Shown here: piece by piece, positions 63,914 to 64,000 of the stretch
Position numbering within the stretch: position 1 is the first letter of the stretch
How the letters are laid out: each line of letters starts with the position of its first letter
Source: an uncultured bacterium
GTDB lineage: Bacteria; Myxococcota_A; Polyangia; Polyangiales; Houyiibacteriaceae
DNA length: 64,000 nt
Assembly (NCBI GenBank): GCA_938024995.1
Contig: CALJDU010000019.1
Coordinates: 1-64,000 of the forward strand
Reading direction: 5' to 3'
Translations under genes and position numbers: made by a program
The notes under the pieces: model-generated
The model's input: the letters and a program-made list of their open reading frames with translations, nothing else
The model's database searches: none
Told to the model about the DNA's origin: nothing

Positions 63914-64000
63914 ATGAACTCCCTCAAAGATACTCGAATCGCTGCGTTTCTTGCGTTGATCCTGTCGGCGTGTACCGCGGGGCTTACGCCCACCGCCGGC
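63914..64000 (+). CDS. Lipoprotein N-terminus (partial, cut by window end)
   Basis: The ATG at 63914 follows an AAAGAAG site (63901-63907). The 29 visible codons give a signal ending in LILSAC with Cys20 as lipid site, then TAGLTPTAG. The upstream ~50 bases are AT-rich. The rest of the gene lies beyond the right edge. Confidence 0.7.
   Translation, partial: MNSLKDTRIAAFLALILSACTAGLTPTAG

Overview
This is a GC-rich chromosome segment that most likely comes from a myxobacterium-type Myxococcota, possibly a Sandaracinaceae or other Polyangia relative. The evidence is three secreted proteins ending in a MYXO-CTERM-like tail (Cys/Gly motif, one hydrophobic helix, Arg cluster), three eukaryotic-type Ser/Thr kinases, a TIGR02996-type protein, many lipoproteins with Asp/Gly/Pro-rich linkers, long Cys-rich repeat proteins, and frequent GTG/TTG starts with 4-base ATGA or GTGA overlaps. 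The assignment is inferred from family content only. No rRNA, tRNA, CRISPR array, insertion sequence or phage gene was seen.

Layout. 1-122 is the start of murA, running off the left edge. 525-2865 (minus) is a three-gene membrane operon with an ABC-2 type permease. 2985-6580 (plus) holds lnt, a lipoprotein coupled to it and an NAD kinase. 6981-8996 (minus) holds a secreted protein, a transaldolase with a histone H1-like tail and a DUF2007-like protein. 9140-15347 is a tight seven-gene operon with a CrtC-like lipocalin and a large desaturase-like flavoprotein; I know of no characterised system matching it. 15360-18686 is a kinase-ATPase fusion. 18799-21888 holds a frameshifted secreted-protein gene and a large Cys-rich/Gly-rich lipoprotein. 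22041-27349 holds regulators (a kinase, a sigma54-activator-like protein with a degenerate GAFTGA loop, LuxR-type and LysR-type proteins) and a short-chain dehydrogenase. 27436-36453 holds surface proteins (Cys-repeat, lipid-binding-like, metalloprotease lipoprotein, thrombospondin type 3 repeats) and a third kinase. 36506-45992 holds an M61 peptidase, a eukaryotic-type S-adenosylmethionine decarboxylase, a lytic transglycosylase operon ending in HtpX, and a TPR protein with a purple-acid-phosphatase-like enzyme. 46165-53240 holds an IF-1, a methyltransferase, a Pro-rich lipoprotein beside a JmjC/cupin-8 oxygenase, a peroxiredoxin, a SNF2 helicase and endonuclease III. 53237-58923 is a glycogen cluster (glgX divergent from malQ-glgB). 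58920-64000 holds a frameshifted TIGR02996-type gene, a VOC protein, an ABC1/UbiB kinase and two lipoproteins, the last cut by the right edge.

The most unusual non-coding signal is a family of six copies of a structured repeat at three intergenic loci. Each copy starts with a terminator-like hairpin on the 3' side of a gene, followed by a second small hairpin and a conserved tail around ATTCACCC-AAACGTTCGC. The first stem has a different sequence at each locus but stays paired, and the two copies at one locus share the same stem. This looks like selection on structure rather than on sequence.

The gene set is mostly cell-envelope work (lipoprotein maturation, secretion, peptidoglycan, surface anchoring), carbohydrate storage and signalling.
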